Positions 48,701 through 60,300 of a stretch of DNA of 64,000 bases are shown here, piece by piece (within the stretch, counting starts at the first letter, position 1; each line of letters begins with the position of its first letter). Position numbers and translations under genes: made by a program. A model generated the notes under the pieces. That model saw only the letters and a list, made by a program, of their open reading frames with translations. It was not told where the DNA came from and searched no databases. Origin of the DNA: Watersipora subatra (taxonomy: Eukaryota; Bryozoa; Gymnolaemata; Cheilostomatida; Watersiporidae); contig NC_088714.1 in the NCBI RefSeq assembly GCF_963576615.1, positions 44,362,072 through 44,426,071 on the forward strand. Direction: 5' to 3'.

Positions 48701-49171
48701 AAAAAAAATAGTTGTGGATACAAACTAATAGTACCACAGTTAATGTACTGTCATTAAATTAAAAAAGTGTCCTCAGTTGTTTCCTATTTTGAAGGGCAAA
48801 AGAGGTAAGTTTGGAAAGACCTTGGAATGGATTAGGCAATTTATATGTAATTTACTGTTTGTAAAATTAAAATCCCTATACCATAAACGTTCCTGGAATA
48901 AATTATTTATGTTGTAGGAGCATCTACTGTATATATAGTATGTTATATAATTGTTATAGGTACACTAATCAGCGCACCATTCAGTCTGTGTGCTAAAGAT
49001 AAGACACAGAAGAAAAAACTGCGAAATTTTGGTGTCAACTTATTAGCAGCATTTCTTCAGATGGTTACCACACCGCTCTTGCTAATTGGCTGGCTCTGGA
49101 GCATAATGTGGGCTATAGAATTCCTCAAACCAGTGAGTAAAGGTTATAAAAGTGTAGGCAACTCCCAATAA
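42613..49171 (+). CDS. stum: Stum/SPEC3-family two-pass membrane protein
   Basis: Exons 42613-42761, 46497-46639 and 48960-49171 join in frame (167 aa from the local ATG; 163 aa if the first exon is at 26237). The core matches the SPEC3/stum family as I recall it for human STUM: a short basic motif VKEKKGFFGSAIPEKLP, first hydrophobic segment VAVLLCFFNCVVPGLGTLIS, a Cys/Lys loop, and second hydrophobic segment NLLAAFLQMVTTPLLLIGW ending LWSIMWAIEFL. Drosophila stum is known for a role in mechanosensory neurons; SPEC3 was found in ciliated sea-urchin cells. The N-terminal 60 residues are polar and disordered. The C-terminus is uncertain: GTGAGT at 49133 is a good donor, so a further exon may replace the read-through end. 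Introns hold a pogo/Tigger-like element, RTE-like and SINE-like copies. Confidence 0.85.
43267..44202. mobile_element. pogo/Tigger-like element in stum intron
   Basis: The ends CAGTCATACCTCGACATACGAG and CATGTTGAGGTATGACTG are inverted and flanked by TA. The CAGTCATACCTCG end is typical of Tigger/pogo elements. No intact transposase; 936 bp. Other parts of intron 42762-46496 hold the items listed separately and otherwise nothing recognised. Confidence 0.8.
45412..45447. repeat. Perfect 17-bp palindrome
   Basis: GTGAATCACAGATACAT, two-base spacer, perfect complement; 36 bp in stum intron 1. Confidence 0.9.
45640..45960 (-). mobile_element. SINE-like element related to 8571-9018
   Basis: Ends TTATCCGTGCAACACCGGGC on the plus strand; preceded by three copies of ATCTTAGGATTTCCCAGG. 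Confidence 0.6.
46497..46639 (+). CDS. stum: stum middle exon: juxtamembrane motif and first membrane segment
   Basis: The acceptor is CTACTCTTTACAG and the donor GTATGT is at 46640. It encodes MQPGVATGRYEVMVKEKKGF, then FGSAIPEKLPCCVAVLLCFF and NCVVPGL. The split Gly codon (one base left) is completed at 48960, giving VPGLGTLIS, the diagnostic family motif between loop and membrane. Confidence 0.88.
46818..48929. mobile_element. pogo/TcMar-like element with nested RTE-like copy, stum intron 2
   Basis: The left end CAGTAGATTCCCTTATAG (46818) and right end TAGGAGCATCTACTG (to 48929) with TA on both sides match 14975-15870. Nested: an RTE-like unit 47290-48258 and an inverted GGTTCAAGGACAGGGTTAG segment (48262-48530). 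Confidence 0.6.
47290..48258 (+). mobile_element. RTE-related non-autonomous retroelement
   Basis: It begins ACTAGCAGAATGCCCGGCGT and ends GACAAACAAACACTGAGATT then TAGATATATAGAT, a combination I know from RTE-type elements. A tRNA-like segment (GTCGCGAGTTCCGATCC) lies near 48150. No ORF. Confidence 0.55.
48960..49171 (+). CDS. stum: stum last recognised exon: loop and second membrane segment
   Basis: The acceptor AG is at 48958-48959 after a poor, AT-rich tract. It encodes TLISAPFSLCAKDKTQKKK, a basic loop, then the second hydrophobic segment and IMWAIEFLKP. Reading on through a consensus-like donor (GTGAGT, 49133) gives 12 more residues and TAA at 49169-49171. If the donor is used the exon ends at 49132 in phase 0. 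No AATAAA lies within the next several hundred bases, which mildly favours a further exon. A transposon terminus ends at 48929, 30 bp before the exon. Confidence 0.85.
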
Positions 49172-50695
49172 TATTTGCTAACAAGTTTTTTTGTAATGAT
49201 TAAAGGTTATGTTATGATTTTACAGCATCACTTTTTCTATTATGAAACATTATTATTAACTATTTATGGTAAGCTATTTGTATTTGAGTTTACTGACACT
49301 GTGAACATTTGTGTCATTCTTTGAACAATGTAGAAATCTTTCAAATCCCCCAGTCTACACTTTCACAACCATATGGTTATACTTCAGCGTTAATTAAACC
49401 TGAGACAAGCTGTGTGAATCATGTGGAATGTGATTCACACGGCTTGAGCTTATATATAGCTTATTGATATAAGCTATATATCAACAAGCTATTGATATAG
49501 CTATATATTGATATATAGCTATTGAAATAGCTTTCAGCTATATCGATAGCTGAAGGTTATCAGAGACTTCAATTGCAGCTAAAGGGAGATGGATTTGAGT
49601 TCTCATAGTGCTGTCTCCGCCAACACAACTGCTAAATGGCTATCTACCCACTAACCTTGATACCGACTAGGAAACAAGGAAAGACAATCTCCAAACAACC
49701 ACATATGAAACTTATCTTCTCTGACGATAAACAAAGAAAACCATGGATCAGATGAAATTGAACCAACCAGATTATCTGTACAATACACGCATATCCTTGC
49801 TCTAAAATGCTCTGTATAGTTGATACAGTCCCTCAATGTACATAAGACTATCGACATTTATCATAGTAATCGATACTTATATATATATTATTGATACCGC
49901 AATATTGAACACTACTACATACAATGTTGACAAGCATAACACTGTTTAATGACAATTATTAATATGTAGCTTACCCCAAGTATCTTCAGCAACATTGATG
50001 TCATATACCAGATACCAATCCAGCTTGGAAGTTAGCCAAGTTTACAAGCTATAGTTTCCTAACATATTTTCTGCCATGTTTTGGATTGGTTTAAATTATT
50101 GCTATATAAATAATTTATCAAATAAAGACAATTACCTGACTACAACATATTGCCATACAGAATGAAATCTTTGTGAATTTAATTACATGTATATATATTC
50201 AAGTAAAATTAATAGGTCCAATTTTCTAGTACAAATCTTACCGGGAATCAAAACTGTACAACAATGTGAATTGTTTGCATTGAAATGGCTTTGCCAAGCT
50301 TGTGTTAAAATATGATTGGAAGAAAATGACTAAGTGCATTCCTGAAGAGTAAGTACATTCCTGAAGAGTAAGTACCTTCCTGAAGAGTAAATACATTCCT
50401 GAATACAGATTGAACCTTGTGACTATGAGTCGTGTAGTAAATGTTATCTAATGCGGTCACCAGACTATTTACGCTCTGTCATTGAAGAGATAAAATAACT
50501 ATGCACATGATAAGACTCAAGCTTACTAAAATCCGGCACCACTTGTTGACACCTGCCACTGATAGTATTTCTAGCTATACCTTATGCCACAAAGTTCTAT
50601 ACGCTAAAATGGGCACTAACAACACCTGTCAGACACTGTCCAAGACACATGGATGCAAAGAGAATAAATAGTACTAGGAAGAGATGATGGAGCGG
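49172..50695. other. Region between convergent stum and Rab9
   Basis: Contains a hairpin (15-base arms 49407-49421 and 49431-49445, one G-T type mismatch), ATAGCTATAT palindromes to 49560, and a 20-bp tandem ACATTCCTGAAGAGTAAGT (50335-50400). A further stum exon or the 3' UTRs could lie here; none is evident. Confidence 0.5.
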
Positions 50696-50929
50696 CTAGC
50701 AACACCCTCCATCATCAGATTTCTTAGTCCTTAGATTAATAGTCTCGCTAGTAGGTTTGTGTCTCGTGTCCATCTTGCCTTCCAATTCCTTAAACCGTTT
50801 CACAGCTGCTACGAAGGCTGTTTCAACGTTCATATTGTCTTTGGCAGAGGTTTCAAAATATGGCATATCATTTTCCTCGCACCAGGATGCAGCTTTCTCC
50901 CTCGTTACTGTTCGGTTGACAAGGTCAAT
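50696..50929 (-). CDS. Rab9: Rab9 coding exon 3
   Basis: Seventy-seven codons plus TAG. It starts IDLVNRTVTREKAASWCEEN, has YFETSAK (purine-binding G5 motif) and ends KKSDDGGCC. The hypervariable tail before the cysteines is Lys/Asp-rich, unlike the Ser-rich tail of human RAB9A. Confidence 0.95.
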   Translation of the reverse strand: MDLVNRTVTREKAASWCEENDMPYFETSAKDNMNVETAFVAAVKRFKELEGKMDTRHKPTSETINLRTKKSDDGGCC

Positions 50930-53900
50930 CTGCAAGATAAATAAATGTGATGGCATTGGAGAAAGCAATAAACATGATTCGATAACGATTATTCATGGTC
51001 TCAATTGAGATACCACTCGACATGCTTTCAATGACTGTGAAAGGTGGGGCTACTAACCTTGTTTCCAATAACAATAAAAGGGAAGCAAGCGCTGTCCGGT
51101 ACATCAGAGTAATAGAGGAACTCCTCCTTCCAGGCGTTCAAGTTCCTAAAGGATTGTTCATCATCTACGCTAAATGTGAGGAGACAGCAGTCACTACCTC
51201 TGTAGAAAGGGGTCCGCAAACTCTTGAACCTCTCTTGCCCTGCTGTATCCCAAATCTAAAATGAAATGATATCAAATACTGCCTTTTTCGCAATATATAA
51301 TATTTCCATCAGTCACCAAAAATGCTGTCATTATGAAAGTGAAATTGCAGAGAGGCATCCATAAAACTGCCTTAAAACCTAAAGGGCAATGGTTTGCATC
51401 TATTTTTATTTTTACATCAGATGAGCAAATTGGTTCACATGTTTTGGTACGCATTCGTTGGCCATCATGAACCAAAACCGAGTTTTTTCCACATGGCGTG
51501 AACAGTGACAGCAACCAGATGTTCAGCTAACAGTATTAAGCTACTCTGTTGTCTCATGCATTGGAATCATATCTCATCTGAAGACATGCTTTACTATAAT
51601 AAGACCTCTGTCTATTCGTCTGAAGACACGGTTGAAGTTTGGAAAAAAGATTGCATCCTGCAGGATTCACACCGGGGACATTCAGCTTGCTAAACAAAGT
51701 GTGAACTCTTACATCGATCAGACACCTTCAAGCATTTTGGAATAATTTTACGCATAGTTATTACACCCGACACCTCTTACAGCGCCCTAGACTGCCAGGG
51801 TACTAATAAGGCAGAAACTACCAGATAAAGAATAGGCCTCTTTGAATACATGTTCCTTATCTATAGATCAGCCCTTCCTATATATGACTATAACTACACG
51901 CACGACTATAACATTATAACAAAAGCATAAAGTTCTTTTATAGATCATAAGTTTCGAGAGCACTGCTACATTAAAGTGCTTTCAGCTTTGTGATATGTAA
52001 ATACATTTACAAGGTGTTTGTAAACCTGTATACCGTGAGAATTGCAAAAAAATATTGATAGTGAAACATGGTACTACTTGACTATCATGACAAAAAGTGA
52101 GATTTCAAAAGATTTATAGAAATGTTGGGATGCTACAACAAACCATTGAAAAGGTTGTCTGATAACATTTCAAAATGAAATCTTCATGTATTTGTAACCA
52201 TATAACCATGATATATCGCTTTTTATCAATCAATTTGATGCCAGAAGAATGAACAAACCAGTTTTACAGACACAAACGCTCCATGATGCAAACTCCAAGC
52301 TGGGACATAAATAGGTAATTTGTCAGCAAAACACACTTACATGTATGAATTACGACATCCATGCCGATGATTAGCAAAAGTATAAATGTGAGACAAACGC
52401 ACTTCCGCTGCACTTATTCTTATACATTTTGCCATGCAGTTGCCGCGCCACATGTTATGATGACTTATACTGACATGTAGAGGTGATTGTAAATTTAGAT
52501 TTGACTGTATGTCACTTATACTGACATGTAGAGGTGATTGTAAATTGAGATTTGACTGTATGTCACTTATACTGACATGTAGAGGTGATGTAAGTTGAGA
52601 TTTGACTGCATGTCACATATACTGACATGTAGAGATGATTGACTATGGAAATTCAATTTTTCATCAATGCTCATCAGTAAGGCAACTAACCATACTAAAG
52701 TTACCTTGACCTTATCTATGAGCACAAGTTTCACAGGATACATGGCTATTTCTATCTAACTACAAGAATGAGTAAACAGATGATTGTTCATAGCATGCTG
52801 AAAAACAGTTTTGAAAGACTGCAGCTTTTGGTAATTACTGGAACATAATTTTTGTATTGTGTATTTACTTGTAATTTTAGCCTCTGCTCATTACATGCCT
52901 CAGTAAACCTCATTTGTAATGAATGTACAACTAGGTAAAACCATAGCTACAACTTGTAACACAAGTACTTATTCCAATAAGGTTAGGTAGCATTTTGGTG
53001 AACAAGCCATTGACCATATCAGCGATGGATTTAGGAATTGTCTTCTTATTCATTCTAAATGATGTTGAAAATGAGTTAATAATGTTTTCTCCACTCAGCT
53101 GCCGTTCACGGTGGTTTTCCGAACTTACATAACTACTTCTCTGAACACTTAATCTATGGATTTTTTTAATTCGAAGATTGCTTATCCTCAAGGAAATCTT
53201 AAGCTGCTTGTATATTGAACCTTCCTTCTTCCTACCACTTTCGTTTATAATTATCTATTAGGTGTGAAGTAGGGTGTACACTATCAAATAGCTTGTCAGT
53301 TTTTGTCTGATTCTATGATGCTCAACTTGTGTTGGAAGCGCGCTACACTGATGATGGACATTCTGGGTGCAAATACATTATTTCTTTCTGTTAATTGCTT
53401 GTTACAAAAAGTCATGAAGCAAATGGTTAACTGTTAGGTAAAGCCAGGTTTGCTCTACATGAGACAATGACACTGCTGACTCTGTTAGGATCGATTTTCC
53501 TGAATGAATTAGCTCAAAGGTTACTGTGGAGACTTTTACGTCCCGCTTATAATTACTTGGGGTTGCTTGAAGAAGGAATAAGTTTCACTGCTAGTCTTTG
53601 TTTTATTTAGACTACCGTGAAGTCTGTAAAACAACTTCACATAAACTAGGCGAAAATGTTACATAATACTAATTAAATGATAAAACATAAACTGTACAAC
53701 ACAATAGCGTAAAATAACACACAGTATATAATATAAAAGTCATGGGACTAATGCTGGTGGCTGCCTAACCTTTCCATTAAAAGTCTTCCAAATGCCAAAA
53801 TTAACTTTGTTGAAACATGTATCTTTACAGCAAATAAAAGGTATTACATCAAAAATACATACATTAAATTCACTGACCTTTGTCTCCTTTTAACAACCTT

Positions 53901-56577
53901 CGTTTAATAACATTGTTCTGTAGTAAACACTGTTTCCAGTACTAAGGCTTCTAAATTAACTGTTTCCAGTACTAAAGCTTCCAATTAACTGTCTCTGAAA
54001 TCGGCTGACTTATTTGAATTTAAAGAAATATAAACTAGAGCACCAAAAGGGGTCCTCGGATTGGTCAATCTCTCCGCGATCAACGTCAGGACAGGCAGCA
54101 GGCCAACGGTAAAAAACGTGGAATTCACCACCGACGCACTCAGTAACACGACGACGCACTCATTGACACGAAGACAACAGGTCACATTGGGCCACCTTAT
54201 TTAGTGCTTGTAGCTGTTAGATAATTAAGAGGCAGGTGTCTTCCTGTAAAATGTTTGTCATTGGTTTCTTTATTAAAAGTCTCACGCACATAGGTGTGTT
54301 TAAAAGGTTTCTACAGTTACCAACAAATTTTGAGTCACTAACCAAATTTTTTTTTTAATTTGTCGGTACCTACCTGATTGTTAGCATAAGAGAAAAGTTG
54401 ACAACAACTAATCATATCCTAGTTCCAGCAAGTATTTTTATTCGTAAGGTATTATGGATGTTATACAGGAAACCGGCGTGAGAGGATATGACACAAGCAT
54501 GACAGTGTTACATGGTCACTGAACATTAACTAGCTGTGTTATACTAGCCAACCACACCCATAAGCTATGCAGGAAGTTATGACAAGTATATTCTGACATG
54601 TGACATTCTCTCAGAACGAATGACAAAGCTAATTTCCTTCAAGTATAAAGAACATGAGGAGTGGGCGTTCAATTGATGAATGATTTCAGCTCTACATAAC
54701 TTTGTCTGTCCAACAGGTGACAATAAGAGAGTGATGAATAATCGCTATCGACATGAACAGAATCATAGACTCGGTTGTGACAGTTAATTACGATTATGTA
54801 TGGAAACTGTGAGTGATTTGCTGATTTCCCTGGCAAGCTGGATTTGAGGGCACTAAACACAGGTTAGACTAATAAATAACAACGCCATGAAATTCCAGTA
54901 TTATTAGGCCTATAGCAAGTATAGAACTGCCTACTGATTTACCATGCTGCTTGTTATGAGTCTAAGAATGATAACAACAACCTCAGGTCTCTTCATATGA
55001 GCCACCTCATTGCAAAAGGTTACATCAACATAAAAGCCAATTGCTAAAATCAGATTTAAAAACTGAAACGAATTGCTATGCGAGTCGTCGTGTGATTCCA
55101 TTATTTCGACCAGCAACTTCTTCTTGCTAAGTTTCACAGCTATCTTGTTTAAAGTTGTCACTGTCATCAATAAAAATTTTTGTACACCTTTAGCAGCTTG
55201 GAGGAGGAAGTGATCATACGTGAACAATACTGTAGTTACAGGCCGCAGGGATGGCCAATAATTGGCTAGCCTGACAACAGTAAATATAGCGACACGAGGA
55301 AGTAAGGCACCAAAACAGTTGACTTATTAATGGCTTGTCCTCGCAAAGCAATATGGTTTCTGCTAACGGAAATTCAAAGTTAAAAACTATTGGTGTGAGC
55401 AAGATGGATAGCACACCAACATCGGTGTAAGCAAGATGGATAACACACCAACATCGGTGTAAGTAAGATGGATAACACACCAACATCGGTGTAAGCAAGA
55501 TGGATAACACACCAACATCGGTGTAAGCAAGATGGATAACACACCAACATTTGCGGCACACTCTTTAAATGGATAATTAATTATAAAAGTCACATCAACA
55601 AAGTTTTCAGTTTAAGAAACCTGAAGAGCTGCCACATAAGCAATACGCTAGGGAGGTATGACAGCTGAAGGGAAGTGACATCACAGGTTTCAATTGGGAA
55701 AAGCAGTCAAATTAACCTGAGAATAAAAGATTGCAACCACGACTCTCATTTGATATTATCAGAGGCCAATATTGATTTCATTTCCAGCGACTGGTTAACT
55801 CAATGGTGATTCATAATGAACCAGATGACATCATCCAAACAGAAGGCAAGAAATACGCCCATTCAGCTGAGAGCCAAATAGAAATCTCCATTTTGACCCA
55901 CGCACTCCAATGCAGTGGTTGGTGAATCGACAATTGGACGAGAAGCCTTTCACACTCAACTGATTTTTTGATGTTTTAAAATTTTATAGATAATTTACTA
56001 TTTGAAAATTTGCTCGTAATTTCTGTAATTGCTGTAATTTCCCAGCAAAAATTATTATCATATTCATTTATTAGCTTTCGTTTGGTATGAATACGACACT
56101 CGCAAACAAATGTGAGTGTCATATGCTACCCAATGAAAGCTAATAAACTTACTACTATTCAAGCTGCAATCTGATTGGCTGTTGCAGGGGCCTCTGTTGG
56201 TAAAATCAGTCCTAGCGGAATCCTCGATGTCCTTGCCTCTAATGCTTTATCATTCATGCTAGATGATTTGTATAACAATTTGAAAAGTGATATTTCCTTA
56301 AAAGAACAGTAAGAAATGCTATTGCGCAAGCACACCGCTAAGCGTATCAGTATCAAACCATTGAAACACTCACCTGAATTGTATATGTTTGATCATCTAC
56401 AAAAATCTCCTTGTTTAAAAATTCTACTCCTATCGTATGGAACGACTGACTGTCAAACTTGTTGCAGACGTATCGATTCATGAGTGATGACTTTCCCACT
56501 TTGCCGTCGCCTAACAAAACGACCTTGAGCATACGACTTCTACCCGAGTTCCGATTCATGCTGACAGAGACGGACAT
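50696..56577 (-). CDS. Rab9: Rab9 small GTPase
   Basis: Three exons (56577-56374, 51255-51058, 50929-50696) join with both introns in phase 0 to give 211 aa; human RAB9A is about 201. All G-box motifs are present: P-loop GDGKVGKS (residues 23-30), switch I FHTIGVEFLN, WDTAGQE, GNKID (split by intron 2) and ETSAK. The stretch LRTPFYRGSDCCLLTFSVDD is typical of Rab9. It ends GGCC, a geranylgeranylation motif. Rab9 acts on late endosomes in mannose-6-phosphate-receptor return to the trans-Golgi. The N-terminus has two in-frame Met (1 and 7); Met7 gives a length closer to the human protein. No residue needed for GTP binding is missing. The gene is convergent with stum, 1.5 kb apart. Confidence 0.95.
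51058..51255 (-). CDS. Rab9: Rab9 coding exon 2
   Basis: Sixty-six codons starting IWDTAGQERFKSLRTPFYRG and ending FPFIVIGNK. The acceptor is TTTCATTTTAG and the donor GTTAGT. The GNK-ID guanine-specificity motif is interrupted by the following 128-bp intron (50930-51057). Confidence 0.95.
51590..51830 (-). mobile_element. tRNA-derived SINE, second family, copy 2
   Basis: GCAGGATTCACACCGGGGAC and GACTGCCAGGGTACTAATAA match 39790-40190. In Rab9 intron 1. Confidence 0.55.
52463..52645. repeat. 51-bp tandem repeat, about 3.6 copies
   Basis: Unit contains ACTTATACTGACATGTAGAG and GATTTGACTGTATGTC. In Rab9 intron 1. Confidence 0.9.
52646..55390. other. Rab9 intron 1, no other recognised feature
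   Basis: A short duplication with CAGTACTAARGCTTC occurs at 53934-53993. No exon with compatible phase is seen. Confidence 0.4.
55391..55553. repeat. 32-bp tandem repeat, about 5 copies
   Basis: Unit GGTGTAAGCAAGATGGATAA followed by CACACCAACATC. In Rab9 intron 1. Overlapping open frames are artefacts of the repeat. Confidence 0.95.
56374..56577 (-). CDS. Rab9: Rab9 coding exon 1
   Basis: Sixty-eight codons from ATG at 56577 to a CAG followed by donor GTGAGT. It carries the P-loop and switch I. An acceptor-like CTGTTACAG ending at 56600 suggests the exon begins at 56599 and that a non-coding first exon lies further upstream. The 22-base leader contains an out-of-frame upstream ATG. Confidence 0.93.
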
Positions 56578-56585
56578 GTTGACAT
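56556..56585 (-). promoter_or_regulatory. Rab9 upstream ORF overlapping the start codons
   Basis: An out-of-frame ATG at 56585 opens nine codons and stops at TGA (56558-56556). The stop overlaps the second in-frame Rab9 ATG (Met7) as ATGA, and the ORF covers the first ATG. Such an arrangement could reduce use of Met1 and allow re-initiation at Met7. The sequence arrangement is seen; any effect is inferred. Confidence 0.5.
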
Positions 56586-56829
56586 GTGTAGCCCGTCAAC
56601 TGTAACAGGTAAGGCGCTGGTAAGTCACCCGAAGCAAACTTTTCTCTTCTCAGATCTACAAATGTTTTGATACAAATGAGCCTATTGGCCTTTCCGTATA
56701 TGAAACAAAATTTTCACATTTCTAAACAATGACATCTAATAGGCTGCACAAAAAATCGCAGGTATTAATTACTTCTAGGACTTTTTAACGATGTTGAGTT
56801 CAATCAATGATAGCCATATAAACCAATTT

Positions 56830-57311
56830 AACTGCTAACCGTAGACAGGTGACCACTCTGACTGCTAACCGTAGATAGCTGACCACTCTGACTGCTAACC
56901 GTAGACAGGTGACCACTCTGACTGCTAACCATAGACAGGTGACCACTCTGACTGCTAACCATAGACAGGTGACCACTTTGACTGCTAACTGTAGACAGGT
57001 GACCACTCTGACTGCTAACCGTAGACAGGTGACCACTCTGACTGCTAACCATAGACAGGTGACCACTCTGACTGCTAACCATAGACAGGAGACCACTCTG
57101 ACTGCTAACCATAGACAGGTGACCACTCTGACTGCTAACCGTAGACAGGTGACCACTCTGACTGCTAACCATAGACAGGTGACCACTCTGACTGCTAACC
57201 ATAGACAGGTGACCACTCTGACTGCTAACCATAGACAGGAGACCACTCTGACTGCTAACCATAGACAGGTGACCACTCTGACTGCTAACCGTAGACAGGA
57301 GACCACTCTGA
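56830..57311. repeat. 30-bp minisatellite upstream of Rab9, 16 copies
   Basis: Unit GCTAACCRTAGACAGGTGAC followed by CACTCTGACT. The period is a multiple of three, so it is open in several frames on both strands (up to 172 codons); these are not genes. It lies about 250 bp upstream of the Rab9 start codon, and each unit has a CAGGTG E-box. Confidence 0.97.
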
Positions 57312-60300
57312 TATACACTCAGTGCTTAAGCTTATTGCCATAAAAACATTTCTAATGTAAAATCTCATCTATTTAATGCCAACTTAAATTAAATAATTAT
57401 TAAAAATGAAACAATTTAAACTATATAAAGCAACTTTCTTTTTTGAAGTTGTACGTACACTAGATTATAATAATATGATTTTACTACAAACTTGACTCCT
57501 TAAATTCACTGCATTTACTTGATCAAATTACTTCATCTAAAATTTGAAAAATTAGACTTCAATTTCATCAAGTTCAATTTTCAAATAATTATATTACATA
57601 ATGATATATCATATTATTATATTACATTATTATAATTATATTATTATATTAAAATACCCAATGAAAAAGACCGACAACTGAAACCTTTTTATTAATTCAC
57701 TACAAGATGACTCTAAGCCTAGTTGTAATCTATGGGTCCTGCCAACACTTACAAACAAATACTCATGAACAAATGAGCTTACTCATGCGCAGGAGACTGT
57801 TTATGTAGAGATAAAGGCTGTTGGTGCCATAATTTATAAGCACAACTGAACTATTATTGTCCAGTTTCGCAAAACAATATTTAACATTCGATATTAGCTG
57901 TAGCCTAAAACATTTTGGATCGACTGACTAAACTCTGAACTGAATAGACCACGACTTCAACTGACTCCAACTCCCATAACTACATCTGCCAACAATCTAA
58001 AGACATTTGAAGTTTGTTATATGTGGTCACATATGACAACATATAATATATAACATATAATATAATATGTGGTCACATATGACAACATATTTTTGAAACT
58101 TACTTAAAATATAGACATGCTTCTCATCAACATTTTGAGTGACTCATTGAATTGACAAGTGACTTAGAATCATAGGATTTAACCATTATGTACTATTAAC
58201 TATTATGTACTGTTAGTTTTATGAAAATGTTGCACAATTTCAGCTAAAACACTTAGTTCAGAGGTTATAAATGTATTTCTGCCTAGAGGACTGTCAACCA
58301 ACTGTTGATGAAACTACATGAAAGCGCTCTTCATATGAAAAATAAAGGTAACTGTAGTAATTAGTATAGTAAAAGTAATGAAAATAAAGTATATTGTAAC
58401 TTGCATCTTCTTCAAATGAGTCCTATACAATGTACGAGAATAATATACTGATAACATGAAGTCACACTGAATCATATTTCATCGCTATACTGATCATAAG
58501 ATATTAACCAACCCAGGTGTGAAGTAGCTAAATAGATTAAAAACTTTATAACTACTCAAAAAATTGTGGATTGAATGGTTAAAGCTTCTAAAATAATAAG
58601 CTAAATAGTTCACCGATAAAATTATGTTAGGAACATTCTCTATAAGGTGACGTGACATAAGGCTATTTGGAATAGGGTCCTTAGTTTGTGTCAGCAACAT
58701 ACAGCTTTCACAGGAGACAAATTTAATTTTAGAATTGTTGACTCTCATAAGGTAATATTTTACTGATAAAAACCATTGCGCAAACCCTTGAAATGTACTT
58801 TCAATATCACTGAATTTTACCTGCCCTACACCCTTTTCGCCTTTCGCCCTACATGATATTTTACATACCATAGAAATGCAAAATATCAAGCTAAGCCAAT
58901 TGACTTCCTGTATCTTGAAAAGTAAGCCAAAAACAACTGGTTGCGGAGAAGATACTAGTCATGGCATCCTGGGGTAAATTGTAGCTAAACTGTGAGGAAC
59001 AAATACCTGTTATTTAAATACATGTAACATGCTTGATTGGTCAGATCCGAAGACAATAGCTACTTCAAGTCAAGAACAGCTGATTATATAAGGCTTATGA
59101 CTGCAATATAATTGAGATATGCTTCTTCAGAATGCTCTTATTGTACAGTGACTTACTAACCCTGTTATCTGTCCTGGTCGCACAATGCTCTATGAGCTTT
59201 ATTATGATGGTTATATCTAAATAATTTTCAACCCGGCTTCTTTTTAACTTATCATATTTTCTGCCTCCCCTGTTTTAGAAGCACTGCTAAGTTTTGGGAG
59301 CAGCTTAGATAAAAACATGTAATGCCACTAACAAAATTTTTTTATCTGAAAAATTTCAACGCCATTTTAAACCCACACATGACTATATACTTATGTCAGA
59401 TTCCGGTCAGCTCTTCTTATAACCATTGGAAACCTGCAGCTTGAAAACAATTTTAAATATTTTTGCAACCATATAACCAGCATAAGGAGCTAAATATTAC
59501 AGGAATATATTTTTACTGCAACACCACTAGCACACAACTAACTCTCCCTCCCTCTCCCTCCCGATTTTGCTGACTAGTCTTACTAAATTGTGAAATAACA
59601 ATTAGTTTTTACGAAATTCCTATTATTTTTAAGCAACCGCAGTTGTTTTAAAATACAATTAACCGTGACCTTACAACAATATCAGGCCGCTAAAGTATAC
59701 AAATAATTGTTCCATCTGTCTAAATACTGAAGACATTGAAAACCTTTCAACGTTACAAGTTAGGCAAATCGTATGCTGCGCTGCACGGTAGACACAAAAA
59801 TAAGTTTCAAAAACTTGACTTTCTGCGAAGCTCAACTCTCAAAATAGGTTTTCCCACATGAATTTACTTAGATTTCATCACACATTCATATACCTTTATT
59901 AAATATACTTTCACTACTAAACAAGCCAAAATTAAAAACACGATCAACGCAGAATAATAATAAACATTTCTATACAGGTTGAAATTATTTGCCTTTTCGA
60001 TAAAATCGACGACAACAAATAGACAAAATAATTAAAAGGTTCGGTGTGAAACTGAGCAAAGCAAGTCCTTATCAAACATCCATATCAAAGCAGACAATAC
60101 TAACTGTAGGTAAATGGATGTTATACAAAACTTCATCCAGCGTTATGTAAACTCGCGCTTCCTTATTGGATTGAATATCATCGAGCTATAAATGCACTCA
60201 GTAAAAACAGCTGCTCTCGAAGCGAGATCAAGGTAGAGGTCAACGTTAGCTTTTATCAATATTTTTTAATAAAAAAAATAATATTTACAAAACGGGCGTA

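Noticed and set aside
55214..55593. Minus-strand ORFs with repeated CWCVIHLAYTDVG-like units
   Set aside because: They read the 32-bp tandem repeat in Rab9 intron 1 in shifting frames.
56800..57343. Long ORFs (144-172 codons) on both strands
   Set aside because: They are products of a 30-bp tandem repeat whose period is a multiple of three; the translation is a pure repeat with no domain.
58494..58889. 131-codon minus-strand ORF
   Set aside because: AT-driven composition, no known motif and no splice context.
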